64,000 nt of DNA from Mercurialis annua (GCF_937616625.2 NC_065574.1:24182501-24246500); one strand, 5' to 3'. Counted from the first letter of the stretch, positions 31,273-44,800 are shown. Numbers and translations are program-made. The notes: a model not told the origin generated them from the letters alone.

Positions 31273-33605
31273 TGTCACGACCCAAAATATTGAGCCGCAA
31301 CCGGCGCTAGGGAACGGGAGTGGTAGCTCCGGAACCCGTACCAAGCCTTAAATCACTATTAATTTTTCGCACAAATAACATAAAGCAACGAAAGCCAATA
31401 TACATATATATATAACACATAAACCAATATTCACACTAACTGTTCAAAACCTCGCAGGCTCTAGTTACCGTACCCTGTACGAACTGGCCTCGCGGTACTA
31501 TATCCATCAGTTAGTGTATCCAACATATCACCGGCATCTGGTGCCGTGAATGAAACATAAAACACGTAGCCTATCAAAACATATAAACAAGACAGCAAGT
31601 ATTATGTACAATCAAGATGTACTGCTATCTAGACTACGACTCTGTCAACGCGGGACCATTACTCCAGCATTCACAGAAGTCAGATACTAAACATGCGCAG
31701 CTGACTTCTGGACTTCAAAATTTGGCCTCTAGCTAGGTCCACATACTAAGTACCTGAAAACATAAAAGGTGAGGGGTCAGTATTTGGGAAAATACTGAGT
31801 GAGTTTGAATTTACTTACGGTATTATTATAAAAACATAGCATCGCATCTCAATAAAACAATAATATAAAACATATAAACAGGTATTTGATCCGTACGAAA
31901 CTAATATCCTAGCATGCGGCACATCTCTCGAATAATCATATATTATTCAACCCAATCGTAAATATCAATTGCGAGTCCAACTCGCTGGTGGCCCAGCCAC
32001 TAGATACGGGGACTCCAGACTACACCGTAGCCGAGTGCTCACTCGTATCAAAATCATATACCCAATCGTAAATTTCATAATCATCATCAACTCCCAGCTG
32101 TGTCACATCATTTCTCAAATGCAAACACACTAGACTGACTCAATACTGGTGATCACACAGCCTATGGACACCCAATAGGTAGCTAGTTTCTTCGGATCGC
32201 ATACTAGTTCTCGTATATAGAAATTAAGTAAACATATAACATTTCAATCATTTATATGTAATGCGATGCGTATAAACAGTATATATGTCTATATAAAATA
32301 ACTTTGATATATAATACACGAAAGTAAAGTGCAACTCACAGTGACCGCAATCCAATCACAAATATGGTCGAAGAAATGATATGCCCTCGCTATCCCACGT
32401 CTACTGACCTCTCTGCTCGCTGACACGTCTGATAAATAATTAACATTTAATGATTAGACGTGAATCTCGTATTCCTATAAGTATAATACTTTTAAGTTTT
32501 AGGGCTTAGTTTCATTCCGATGAAGTTTTAAGGAGTTTTCAAGGCAATTTGCAGGTGCTGCCTGCACACTGACACTGTTTAGTAAAACGACGATCTCTCC
32601 CAATTGAACCGTTGGATCGAGCTGAAATTCGACAAACGCGTTCCTAAGAGGCAAATCTTTAAACTGACCGTTGGGATTTTGAATCTGCCAAGTTTAGGGT
32701 AGTGTGCGAACGCACACCCTAAAACTCAGGGAGTGTGCGAACGCACACTCAATGTGTGCGAACGCACACTCGCGACAGCCCCCCGGAAAGTCGTTTTCCG
32801 GGGCTTTTCAGCCATCCCGACGTGCTATACATTCAACTATACAAAACCCGCATCTCGGTTTTCATTAAAACGCTATCAAAACTTCAAAAACGTTAAATTC
32901 GATATCTAATCCTTATTTCCTTAAAACAGCCCATATATATCGAATTTTAACCAAAATTCTCGAAAATTTACCTTGAAACGAAGCTTAGGATCGATAGAGG
33001 ATTCGATTTTGAAGAAATCGCCGCGAAAATCACTTGAATCGGACGTCGAACGGAGAAACGGCGGCGAAACGACGGTATCGATCGTAAATCTCTCAATTTC
33101 TCTCGATTCTTCCTTTCCTTCTTCTGATTCATATTTCTCTATGTAAATTTTGGCAAATATACCACTTTGGTCCTTGTTCTTTTTATTTATTATCATTTAT
33201 CTTTTAAACTTTTCTTTCGCACGATTTAGTCCATAACTAAATTGATAAACTCTTAAATTATTACTTTTACGTATTATTTATATCCGATAAATAATACGAA
33301 ACTCGATATTAATACTTTCCCGTCAAAATCTAAAATTTCCATTTTCAATACAAAGTGGCTAAATTACCACTTTGGTCCCTATACTTTATTTTGGATTTTT
33401 CTTGACATTTTTCCTTTTAATTCCAATTCTAATTTTAGAATTGAAATATAACCTTAAATTTTCTCATAGTTAATTTCCCAAAACCGACCTACTTGAAACT
33501 TATTTACTTTATCTTTTTTCAGAAATTCTTCTGATATCGCCAGTCTGGCGAATCAAAACTGGACACGTGGTCCCGTTAGCTAATTAAATATTTTGGGGTA
33601 TTACA
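31273..33605 (-). repeat. Element B 3' LTR
   Basis: 2333 bp, plus-strand ends TGTCACGACC and GGGTATTACA. It holds the TATAAATA site (33275-33282, minus strand) and the inverted-repeat cluster 32702-32803. It lacks a roughly 90-bp block containing AGTCCGACCCGGGA that is present in the solo LTR and in element C. Confidence 0.93.
32702..32803. repeat. GTGTGCG inverted-repeat cluster and GC hairpin in LTR
   Basis: Three copies of GTGTGCGAACGCACAC (32702-32717, 32733-32748, 32754-32769), each an inverted repeat with 7-bp arms and a 2-bp centre. CCCCGGAAAG and TTTTCCGGGG follow as a hairpin (32781-32803). Equivalent clusters lie at 39607-39675, 51060-51149 (four copies) and 58018-58085. The GC-rich symmetry within an AT-rich LTR suggests a protein-binding or methylation-sensitive site; role unknown. 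Confidence 0.75.
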
Positions 33606-33618
33606 TTCTTCCCCCCTT
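33606..33618 (-). promoter_or_regulatory. Element B polypurine tract
   Basis: AAGGGGGGAAGAA on the minus strand directly abuts the 3' LTR, the expected position for the plus-strand DNA primer. Confidence 0.88.
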
Positions 33619-36600
33619 ATAAAAATTCGTCCTCGAATTTTCATAAATCTTGTTGGGATCTTAACTTATCCTTACAGTTTCCTTGACATCCATTAATACG
33701 TTCTGGTCACAGCTTTTCCTTTTACTTAACTCTTAGTTTTCCATGCACAGCTATAACTTCATACTTGTTGCTAATCGATTGTCTATTCAACTCTTAATGG
33801 TTGCTTGCTGTTACGTCGTTGAGAATTCTCTTACTGGCACCTTCGTCTCATCTGTTATCTTTTCCGAGATAGAATAGTCCTTGGACGTATTCTGGATGTC
33901 ATAGTCCTTACATCATTGCCACCAAGTTGTCACTAATCATAATCTAATGTTTTCTCGTTTAATCATTTCATTCTTAGTAGCCATAGGGTTGCTACTCGTC
34001 TCCTTTATACGTGAATGGTCACGACGTGCCAATTTCATCTTAATAACGTACTTACCTTATTCATACTCCCTATGAGTATTTTCTCTTGTAATCATAATTT
34101 ACAATTATGATCTTTACTATCGTCTGTAGTTGTCACTTTCCTTTCCTAGCGGGTCCTCGTCATTTCTTACTCCTTTCTATCATTATCTGGCACTTCATTC
34201 CTAATCAACCAATCTCTTTCATCTTGCTCCAAGTCTAACACATTCACTTGTTTCTTAACGTAGTTGAGCCTACTACATCTTTTACTATCTTCAATCTCTT
34301 TTTCCCTTGCTCTTTTTAAACTATCGTGAACTTCACGTCGTTCTGTTGGTCATGATCCTTCGTCCTTTACCATTGTCTTAAACGTTTCCTTTCACGTTAC
34401 TTTCGGTTATATAGCTTGTACAGTTGCCCTTATTTACTAGTATTACTCGTATTCTTATTCTCTTTACTTCCCTCTAGTTGCTCCTTTGAGATTCATCTCG
34501 AATCTCTTATTGGCTTTTCAGTTAAAATTGTCTTTCCTTTACGTCACAATTCCCTATTCATGTTGACCTCATAAGAATCTTATATGCCTCTTTAATACTT
34601 AACTGTCTCAAGAATGTTTCTCAACATTTAAATTTCTTAAGAATTCATCTTAGTGACCAATTTTCACTTATTCATCCTTACCTTTAATTCTTAACGGATT
34701 CAGTAGATCCTTAATAATTTATTTACTTCTTTTATCGTCATTCCTTTTTACTGTATAAACAACTTTCTCTTTCGTCTCACATTTCTGTTTCTTACTTTCA
34801 AATAAGTTTACGACTTTATTCTCACTTTTCAAGGTGTCGTCTTAGTACTAGTCATGATCATTTCTTAGTTTGTCCTTATTCTGTCTTTCATCTTCTTCTC
34901 GAAGTGTTTCCTTAGCACTTATATCATGATTCTAATTGTCTTAAATACCTTGATCTCTTTATACTGATACCACCTCTCGTTCTTATGACATTGTGGCTTC
35001 TTAGATACATTTCACTTCTATCTGTCCAATACCAATGAAGTATCATCTTATCCTTTACTTACTGTATCCGCTACGTCTTTACTTCGTTTATAATAGCTCC
35101 ATTATTGCTGTTCTATTCTGATAATCCTTCTGACGTATCTCTAGAACTTTCCACTTCTCTATTCATCTTACTAAATCTTAAGGGTGTATGAGTCTCTTCA
35201 TTATACTTTCTTTCATCTTATCCATCACTCTTATATTTACTGACATGTATATCTATACATGTACCTTTCTCCTTATACCAGAATTTTACAACTTAACTTT
35301 TCTCCTTTCTGTTAACGCAATCTATAGCTCTTAATGTTGATACTAGTGACTTCACTTAATATCAGTCAAATAGCATCATTTATATCGTGATTTATCTAAC
35401 TTCAAACTTTCACATCTTACTGGATTATCTTCTTTATCGTCCGTATCCCTTCTTTTCCCACTTCTGCATCTTCAAATACTTATATTGATAAAGTAATATG
35501 TCCTTTAAATATCACTTGATGTTCATTGTTTATATAATCGTCTCCTCATTCTAGTACTTTCAATTTCTTTCTTCCGATATGTCTCTCGATTGCTATGTTA
35601 CTTATCTCAACTTAAGGATAATCATTATATCCTTTATTCTTGCGTTTTCGTTGTATTTCTTTCGTTTAATATGACTCCCTGTCATTTCATCCTTTATTCT
35701 GTCATAAGAATAATTACTGTATCCTTAAACATTGCCAGCGCATCGCATCTTAACTGCGTATGCTCTCCGGCGATAACTCCTTATTCGAACTTTACTCTAG
35801 TCTTGTTAGCCTTGTCGTAATAATTGTTAACATGGCTTTATTTGGTTATTGGGGTTTATTTTACAAGTCTTATTCTTATTTATTAAGAATCTTTTATTAT
35901 TCGTCGCAGAGTTTTTCATCTGAGTTCACTCATCAAACAAAAGATTTCAAAACATCCTTTGGCTGGCCAGCTCTTTTAAATCACTTTTCATAAATCATTT
36001 GAAATCATTAGTACAATTGTAGCTCAGAGTGATGACACCTCTCATCACCAAAGAGTTGCTCAAAATCACATTTTTCTTTATCATTGTAAAGATATGATGC
36101 ATGATCTACGTTTCGAAAATCATTTTCTTATGCATTCCTATCGTGATTATGCAATGTCATATGCGATGTCTGAGCACAATCGTACTTTGAAAAATCTTAA
36201 GAATTCTTCATACTTTTCATAAAACATAAGTTTACTCCAGACTGTACACTCTGCGACTATTAACGGCTTTCTTTATTATTATTGGGTACATTTCAAATTT
36301 TTGTATTGCTGTCACCTTCTGTCATTTTCCTGACTATTCTCCTATCACATCAATTCTTTCTCCATATCTCCAATAACTTAATTTAATTCAACATTTTCTA
36401 CTGCTGTAATCACCACAACCACTTCTTTAACACTCTGTACCATGTCCTGTCATGTACAAACGCAGGTACCGATGTTTCACATCGATTCCCTGTTGATAAC
36501 CCATCTCTTTCTTCACAACTTCTAGAACGTAATACAGGAATTACGTTCGCGATAAATGTATTATTTATCGTTTATTATATTATTGTTTTTGTAAATTATG

Positions 36601-36766
36601 TTTATATATTCATTTTTTAAGCACGTGTTTGTCAATATCGCTTCCTATAGGCCCTACCTATCTGAGGTATTATCCTATAGGTACATTCTACTCGTTATGC
36701 TCTATCATGCATGCAGTAAACATATACACAACAATGCAACATATAAACACAATTACTCAAAGCATA
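33619..36766 (-). other. Element B non-coding interior
   Basis: About 3.1 kb between purine tract and the orphan ORF. It is purine-rich on the sense (minus) strand with frequent stops in all frames. No pol motif such as a Y/FMDD or D,D35E pattern was found by eye. Homologous to 51935-55328 in element C with scattered indels. Plus-strand open frames here (for example 35590-35993) oppose the sense of the element and are not supported. Confidence 0.7.
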
Positions 36767-37646
36767 TTAGTCATTTGATATCGGGGTTGCCTGATGTGGA
36801 ACGCTAGGTTTCCTAATAACTATTCCAGTGTGTCGACCCTTAACTCTTCTACTGGAGTTGACTCCGCCTCTATGCACGGAGTGGGGGTTAGTCCTAATAC
36901 CAGAGGATCGACTAGTATAATCTGGATAGAACGCACGTCTGAAAAAGTAGGGTCGAAAAGGATTGCCATCCCACTCGCGGGTCAGCCTCGATCTTACGGG
37001 CCATCATAGTGAGCGTTCCAAAGTGCTCATGAACATACTCATATAGTTCATCAAACTCGAGTCTCAAACCCCTAACGTATCTATGGTTAATCGTCCTATT
37101 ATCTTCATTAAGGTCTGGAACTCTTTTGTCCATGCGCAGAAAGTCAGAGGAATACAGTCCCACTGGTAGTATTCCTTTAGAAAAGGAGCGCATTTGCCTC
37201 CTAACCTGGTTCAAAACCACATGCCCCTAACCTTTAGCCATCTCTGTATCCTCACTCAAATTACAGTATCTCCGTACATTGGACTAGAAATGTTTACTTT
37301 GGTACTCCTCGACGTCTAACTCATCTGATAACTATTCTTCTTCAAAGTCCTCTTCTTGATGAACTCATTCTGATTCTTCCTCACTTTCTTCATTGTACTC
37401 CATTTCAAGCAAGTGAGTTCTACCTCTAACCCTAAAAGAACTACCAATTTCTGATACTGACATGAAACCATTCTGATATATCTCAGATGATCTCCCAATA
37501 TCTATGTGGAATCCATTCTAGTGGACTTCAGATGGTCCGTCTTCAGATGGTCCGTCTATTTCGTTGTGAAATCCATCTTGACAGATAGGAGGTGCTTCCT
37601 CCCGTTCCTCTGCTGCATGTGACTAAGCTCCGTTTTGCCCAGACAT
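36767..37646 (-). pseudogene. Element B orphan acidic ORF at gag position, broken
   Basis: Counterpart of the element C ORF. The ATG at 37646 is followed by TAG at codon 8 (37625-37623), another TAG at 37229-37227 and a one-base insertion near 36980, so it cannot make the protein. The best preserved stretch is residues with RQMRSF, LPVGLYS and LYEYVHEHFGTLTMMARK. At the place where copy C ends with TGA, copy B has an Arg codon and the homologous frame continues to about 36767. I do not recognise the family; position between primer site and interior suggests a gag-derived protein. Confidence 0.6.
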
Positions 37647-38155
37647 GCTAAAAAGAAATAGTTACAAATGCCAGCGACCATCTGAGCCCCCTTTTTCCTT
37701 GCTTAACTTCAGTATCATTCGTAAGGCATCACAAACATTAAACTTTCAGTCAATCTATACCTAATTCACAAATATGGAATCACCTAATACCCCTTGCACA
37801 AGTAATAAACACTTAGTTGCCTTAGCCGATCCTATTTGTAAACATTTAACCATTTTCTATCTCTTAGCATAAGCAACAAATACTTAGTTGCCTTAGTCAT
37901 CCATATAAAGAGATACTAGTCACTTGCTAGCTTAATAGTCCTAGTTCGCGCGCGTTATGCCATATACTACTAATGCACAGATCAAATGAATGCAGACAAC
38001 TAAGGTCCGACTCTCTGCTGCAGTAGTTCCTAGGTTTACTTACTGACAGAGTATTCAAAGTCAAACAGACATTCCGACACAACTGGCAGTGGTAACTAGA
38101 CCAACTGCTCTCAAACAAACACTGAAACAAACTTGCAGTGGTAACTGGACCAACT

Positions 38156-38167
38156 GCTCTGATACCA
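38156..38167 (-). promoter_or_regulatory. Element B primer-binding site, tRNA-iMet type
   Basis: TGGTATCAGAGC on the minus strand, four bases inside the 5' LTR, is complementary to the 3' end of plant initiator tRNA-Met (GCTCTGATACCA). Confidence 0.92.
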
Positions 38168-38171
38168 ACAT

Positions 38172-40510
38172 TGTCACGACCCAAAATATTGAGCCGCAAC
38201 CGGCGCTAGGGAACGGGAGTGGTAGCTCCGGAACCCGTAGCAAGCCTTAAATCACTATTAATTTTTTGCAAATAATAAACAAATAACATAAAGCAACGAA
38301 AGCCAATATACATATATATAACACATAAACCAATATTTACACTAACTGTTCAAAACCTCGCGGGCTCTAGTTACCGTACCCTGTACGAACTGGCCTCGCG
38401 GTACTATATCCATCAGTTAGTGTATCCAACATATCACCGGCATCTGGTGCCGTGAATGAAACATAAAACACGTAGCCTATCAAAACATATAAACAAGACA
38501 GCAAGTATTATGTACAATCAAGATGTACTGCTGTCTAGACTACGACTCTGTCAACGCGGGACCACTACTGCAGCATTCACAGAAGTCAGATACTAAACAT
38601 ACGCAGCTGACTTCTGGACTTCAAAATTTGGCCTCTAGCTAGGTCCACATACTAAGTACCTGAAAACATCAAAGGTGAGGGTTCAGTATTTGGGAAAATA
38701 CTGAGTGAGTTTGCATTTACTTACGGTATTATTATAAAAACATAGCATCGCATCTCAATAAAACAATAATATAAAACATATAAACAGGTATTTGATCCGT
38801 ACGAAACTAATATCCTAGCATGCGGCACATCTCTCGAATAATCATATATCATTCAACCCAATCGTAAATATCAATTGCGAGTCCAACTCGCTGGTGGCCC
38901 AGCCACTAGATAAGGGGACTCCAGACTACACCGTAGCCGAGTGCTCACTCGTATCAAAATCATATACCCAATCGTAAATTTCATAATCATCATCAGCTCC
39001 CAGCTGTGTCACATTATTTCTCAAATGCAAACACACTAGACTGACTCAATACTGGTGATCACACAGCCTATTGACACCCAATAGGTAGCTAGTTTCTTCG
39101 GATCGCATACTAGTTCTCGTATATAGAAATTAAGTAAACATATAACATTTCAATCAATTATATATAATGCGATGCGTATAAACAGTATATATGTCTATAT
39201 AAAATAACTTTAATATATAATACACGAAAGTAAAGTGCAACTCACAGTGACCGCAATCCAATCACAAATATAGTCGAAGAAATGATATGCCCTCGCTATC
39301 CCACGTCTACTGACCTCTCTGCTCGCTGACACGTCTGATAAATAATTAACATTTAATGATTAGACGTGAATCTCGTATTCCTATAAGTATAATACTTTTA
39401 AGTTTTAGGGTTTAGTTTCATTCCGATGAAGTTTTAAGGAGTTTTCAAGGCAATGTGCAGGTGCTGCCTGCACACTGACACTGTTTAGTAAAACGACGAT
39501 CTCTCCCAATTGAACCGTTGGATCGAGCTGTAATTTGATAGACGCGTTCCTAAGAGGCAAATCTATAAACTGACCGTTGGGATTTTGAATCTGCCAAGTT
39601 TAGGGTAGTGTGCGAACGCACACCCTAAAACTCAGGGAGTGTGCGAACGCACACTCAATGTGTGCGAACGCACACTCGCGACAGCCCCCCGGAAAGTCGT
39701 TTTCCGGGGCTTTTCAGCCATCCCGACGTGCTATACATTCAACTATACAAAACCCGCATCTCGGTTTTCATTAAAACGCTATCAAAACTTCAAAAACGTT
39801 AAATTCGATATCTAATCCTTATTTCCTTAAAACAGCCCATATATATCGAATTTTAACAAAAATTCTCGAAAATTTACCTTGAAACGAAGCTTAGGATCGA
39901 TAGAGGATTCGATTCTGAAGAAATCGCCGCGAAAATCACTTGAATCGGACGTCGAACGGAGAAACGGCGGCGAAACGACGGTATCGATCGCAAATCTCTC
40001 AATTTCTCTCGATTTTTCCTTTCCTTCTTCTGATTCATATTTCTCTATGTATATTTTGGCAAATATACCACTTTGGTCCTTGTTCTTTTTATTTATTATC
40101 ATTTATCTTTTAAACTTTTCTTTCGCACGATTTAGTCCATAACTAAATCGATAAACTCTTAAATTATTACTTTTACGTATTATTTATATCCGATAAATAA
40201 TACGAAACTCGATATTAATACTTTCCCGTCAAAATCTAAAATTTCCATTTTCAATACAAAGTGGCTAAATTACCACTTTGGTCCCTATACTTTATATTGG
40301 ATTTTTTTGACATTTTTCCTTTTAATTCCAATTCTAATTTTAGAATTGAAATATAACCTTAAATTTTCTCATAGTTAATTTCCCAAAACCGACCTACTTG
40401 AAACTTATTTACTTTATCTTTTTTAAGAAATTCTTCTAATATCGCCAGTCTGGTGAATCAAAACTGGACATGTGGTCCCGTTAGCTAATTAAATATTTTG
40501 GGGTATTACA
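38172..40510 (-). repeat. Element B 5' LTR
   Basis: 2339 bp, nearly identical to the left LTR by eye. The minus-strand TATAAATA is at 40181-40188, about 322 bp from the LTR 5' end. The inverted-repeat cluster is at 39607-39675. Confidence 0.93.
40181..40188 (-). promoter_or_regulatory. Candidate LTR TATA box (element B)
   Basis: TATAAATA lies inside a perfect 12-bp inverted repeat (CGTATTATTTAT and its complement, 40176-40204). The site is kept in all five LTRs: 12692-12699, 33275-33282, 40181-40188, 51657-51664 and 58595-58602. Its distance from the LTR 5' end is similar (about 257-324 bp). Confidence 0.55.
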
Positions 40511-41705
40511 GTTTCGTAACGTTTGTAAACGTTTGGCTTAAATCACTAAAAAAGTGAAACGCTTGGATCTGTTTCAAAACGATTTAAACGTTTGGATTAA
40601 ACCGCTAAAAAGGTGAAACGTTTGGATTTGTTTCGAAACATTTTAAACGTTTGGTTTTGTTTTGTAACGTTTGTAAACGTTGGGCTTCAATCGCTTAAAA
40701 GGTGAAACGTTTAGATTTTTTTCGTAACGTTTTGAACATTTGTTTCGTAACGTTTATAAATGTTTGGCTTAAATCGCTAAAAAGGTGAAACATTTGGAAT
40801 TGTTTTGTAACGTTTGTAAACATTTAGATTAAATTGCTAAAAAGGTGAAACATTTGGTATTATTTTGTAATGTTTGTAAACGTTTGGCTTAAATCCCTAA
40901 AAATGTGAAACGTTTGGATTTGTTTTGTATCATTTGTAAACTTTTGGTTTAATTTTCTAAAGAGGTGAAACGTTTGGATTTGTTTCGTAACATTTGTAAG
41001 CGTTTGGCTTCAATCGCTAAAAAGGGGAAACATTTGGATTTGTTTTGTAACGTTTTAAACGTTTGCTTTTGTTTGCTAAAACAGTGAAACGTTTGGATTT
41101 GTTTAGTAACGTTTTAATCGTTTTGTTTTGTTTCATAACGTTTGTAAACGCTTGGGTTAAATCACTAAAGAGGTGAAATGTTTGGATTTGTTTTGTAACG
41201 TTTGTAAACGTTTGGCTTAAATCGCTAAGAAGGTGAAACGTATGGATTTGTTTTGTAACGTTTGTAAAAGTTTGGCTTAAATCGCTAAAAAGATGGAATG
41301 TTTTGCTTTGTTTTGTAAAGTTTGTAAACGTTTGGCTTAAATCGCTAAAAAGGTGAAACGTTTGGATTTGTTTTGTAACGATTGTAAACGTTTGGCTTAT
41401 ATCGCTAAAAAATTGAAACATTTGGATTTGTTTCGTAGCGTTTCAAACTTTTGTTTTTGTTTCGTAACGTTTGTAAACGTTTGGCTTATATTGCTAAAAA
41501 AATGAAACGGTTGGATTTATTTCGTAACATTTTAAACGCTTGGATTTGTTTCGTAACGTTTGTAAACGTTTGGTTTTGTTTTGAAACGTTTGTAGACGAT
41601 TGGCTTAAATCACTAATTGTTTGGCTTCAATCGGTAAAAAGGTGAAACGTTTGTCTTTTTTATAACGTTTGTAAACGTTTGGCTTAAATCGCTAATAAGT
41701 TGAAA

Positions 41706-41817
41706 CATTACAAAACAAAACCAAATGTTTCACCTTTTTAGCGATATAAACAAACGTTTACAAACGTTACGAAACAAATCCAAACGTTTCACCTTTTTAG
41801 TGATTTAAGCCAAACAT
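41706..41817 (-). repeat. 112-bp inverted satellite segment (copy 2)
   Basis: Same borders and near-same sequence as 25858-25969, as expected from the segmental duplication. Confidence 0.85.
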
Positions 41818-44800
41818 TTGTAAACGTTTGGATTTGTTTCGTAATGTTTGTAAACGTTTGGATTTGTTTTGTAACGTTTGTAAATGTTTGGCTTAAATCG
41901 CTAATAAATGTGAAACGTTGGATTTGTTTTGTAACGTTTGTAAACGTTTGGCTTAAATCGTTAAAAAGGTGAAACGTTTGGATTTGTTTTGTAACGTTTG
42001 TAAACGTTCGGCTCCAATTGCTAAAAATGGGAAACGTTTGGATTTGTTTTGTAACGTTTGTAAATGGTTGGCTCAAATTGCTAAAAAGGTGAAACGTTTG
42101 GATTTCTTTCGTAATGTTTGTAAACGTTTGGCTTCAATCGCTAAAACGGTGAAACGTTTTGATTTGTTTTGTAACGTTTGCAAACGTTTGTCTTAAATCG
42201 CTAAAAAGGTGAAACATTTGGATTTTTTTCGTAACGTTTGTAAACATTTGGATTCAATTGCTAAAAAGGTGAAACATTTGGATTTGTTTCGTAACGTTTT
42301 AAAAGTTTGGATTTTTTTGAAATGTTTTTAAATGTTTGGCTTGAATCGCTAAAGAGGGGAAACATTTGGATTTGTTTTGTAACGTTTGTAAACGTTTGGC
42401 TTCAATTGCTAAAAAGGGGAAACGTTTGGATTTGTTTTGTAACGTTTGTAAACATTTGGCTTAAATCGCTAAAAAACTGAAACGTTTGGACTTGTTTTGT
42501 GACGTTTGTAAACGTTTGGCTTAAATCGCTAAAAAGGTGAAACATTTGGATTTGTTTCGTAACGTTTGTAAACGCTTGGTTTTGTATTGTAACGTTTGTA
42601 AACGTTTGGCTTAAATTGCTCAAAAAGTGAAATGTTTCGATTTGTTTCGTAACATTTGCAAACGTTTGGCTTAAATCACTAAAAAAGTGAAACGTATGGA
42701 TTTGTTTCGAAACGTTTTAAACATTTGTATTAAATCGCTAAAAAGGTGAAACATTTGGATTTGTTTCGAAACATTTTAAACGTTTGGTTTTGTTTCGTCA
42801 CGAATGTAAACGTTTGGATTTGTTTCGTAATGTTTTGAACGTTTGTTTCGTAAGTTTTGTAAACATTTGGCTTAAATATCTAAAAAGGTGAAACATATGG
42901 TCTTGTTTTGTAACGTTTATAAACGTTTAGCTTATATCGCTAAAAAGGTGAAACATTTGGTTTTATTTTGTAATGTTTGTAAACGTTTGGCTTAAATCGC
43001 TAAAAAGGTGAAACGTCTGGATTTGTTTTGTATCATTCGTAAACTTTTGGCTTAAATTGCTAAAAAGGTGAAACGTTTGGATTTGTTTCGTAACATTTGT
43101 AAACATTTGGCTTAATTCGCTAAAAAAGTGAAACCATTGGATTTGTTTTGTAACGTTTGGCTTAAATCGCTAAAAAGGTAAAACGTTTGGCTTAAATCTA
43201 TAAAAAGGTGTAACGTTTGGATTTGTTTTGTAACGTTTGTAAACGTTTGGCTTAAGCTGCTAAAAAGGCGGAACGTTTGGATTTGTTTGGTAACGTTAGT
43301 AAAAGTTTAGCGTAAATCGATATAAAGGTGAAACGTTTGGCTTTGTTTTGAAACGTTTGTAAACGTTTTGCTTAAATTGCTAAAAAGGGGAAACGTTTGG
43401 ATATATTTTGTATCAATTGTAAACGTTTGGCTTAAATTGCTAAAAAAATAAAACGTTTGAATTTGTTTCGTAACGTTTGTAAACGTTTGAATTTCTTTCG
43501 TAACGTTTGTAAACGTTTGGCTTCAATCGCTAAAACGGTGAAACGTTTTGATTTGTTTTGTAATGTTTGCAAACATTTGTCTTAAATCGCTAAAAAGGTG
43601 AAACATTTGGATTTTTTTCGTAACGTTTGTAAACGTTTGGATTCAATCGCTAAAAAGGTGAAACATTTGGATTTGTTTCGTAACGTTTTAAAAGTTTGGA
43701 TTTTTTTGAAATGTTTGTAAACGTTTGGCTTAAATCGCTAAAGAGGGGAAACGTTTGGATTTGTTTTGTAACGTTTGTAAACATTTGGCTTCAATCGCTA
43801 AAAAGGTGAAACGTTTGGATTTGTTTTGTAACGTTTGTAAACATTTGGCTTAAATCGCTAAAAAACTGAAACGTTTGGACTTGTTTTGTGACGTTTGTAA
43901 ACGTTTGGCTTAAATCGCTAAAAAGGTGAAATATTTGGATTTGTTTCGTAACGTTTGTAAACGCTTGGTTTTGTATTGTAACGTTTGTAAACCTTTGGCT
44001 TTAATTGCTCAAAAAGGGAAATGTTTGGATTTGTTTCGTAACATTTGCAAACGTTTGGCTTAAATCACTAAAAAAGTGAAACGTTTGGATTTGTTTCGAA
44101 ACGTTTTAAACATTTGTATTAAATCGCTAAAAAGGGGAAACGTTTGGATTTGTTTCGAAACATTTTAAACGTTTGGTTTTGTTTCGTCACGAATGTAAAC
44201 GTTTGGCTTCAATCGCTAAAAAGGGTAAACGTTTGGATTTGTTTCGTAATGTTTTAAACGTTTGTTTCGTAACGTTTGTAAACATTTGGCTTAAATCGCT
44301 AAACAGGTGAAATATTAGGTCTTGTTTTGTAACGTTTATAAACGTTTAGCTTAAATCGTTAAAAAGGTGAAACATTTGGTTTTTTTTTTGTAATGTTTGT
44401 AAATGTTTGGCTTAAATAGCTAAAAAGGTGAAATGTCTGGATTTGTTTTGTATCATTCGTAAACTTTTGGCTTAAATTGCTAAAAAGGTGAAACGTTTGG
44501 ATTTGTTTCGTAACATTTGTAAACATTTGGCTTAATTCGCTAAAAAAGTGAAACCATTGGATTTGTTTTGTAACGTTTGGCTTAAATCGCTAAAAAGGTG
44601 AAACGTTTGGCTTAAATCTATAAAAAGGTGAAATGTTTGGATTTGTTTTGTAACGTTTGTAAACGTTTGGCTTATGCTGCTAAAAAGGCGAAACTTTTGG
44701 ATTTGTTTGGTAACGTTAGTAAAAGTTTAGCATAAATCGCTATAAAGGTGAAACGTTTGGCTTTGTTTTGAAACGTTTGTAAACGTTTTGCTTAAATTGC

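Larger units (their letters stand above)
31273..40510 (-). mobile_element. Element B: LARD-like non-autonomous LTR retrotransposon
   Basis: Complete 9238-bp element flanked by 5-bp duplication GTTTC (31268-31272 and 40511-40515). On the minus strand the LTRs start TGTAATACCCC and end GTCGTGACA. The right LTR (38172-40510) is the 5' copy and the left (31273-33605) the 3' copy. Primer site and purine tract are in the matching places. The 4566-bp interior contains no recognisable protease, RT, RNase H or integrase motif on either strand, only an orphan ORF relic at the gag position. Long LTRs plus a non-coding interior fit a large retrotransposon derivative mobilised in trans. The LTRs look very similar to each other, so insertion is relatively recent. 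Confidence 0.93.

Noticed and set aside
35590..35993. Plus-strand hydrophobic frames in element B interior (also 53737-54290 in C)
   Set aside because: Antisense to the element. Hydrophobicity follows from the pyrimidine-rich strand, and the frames differ between B and C.
37316..37498. Separate 60-codon minus-strand gene in element B
   Set aside because: Out-of-frame reading of the region homologous to the N-terminal half of the element C ORF.
37927..38243. Minus-strand frames spanning the LTR, primer site and leader (also 56420-56602)
   Set aside because: They cross the LTR/primer-site boundary; similarity between copies reflects nucleotide conservation of that junction.
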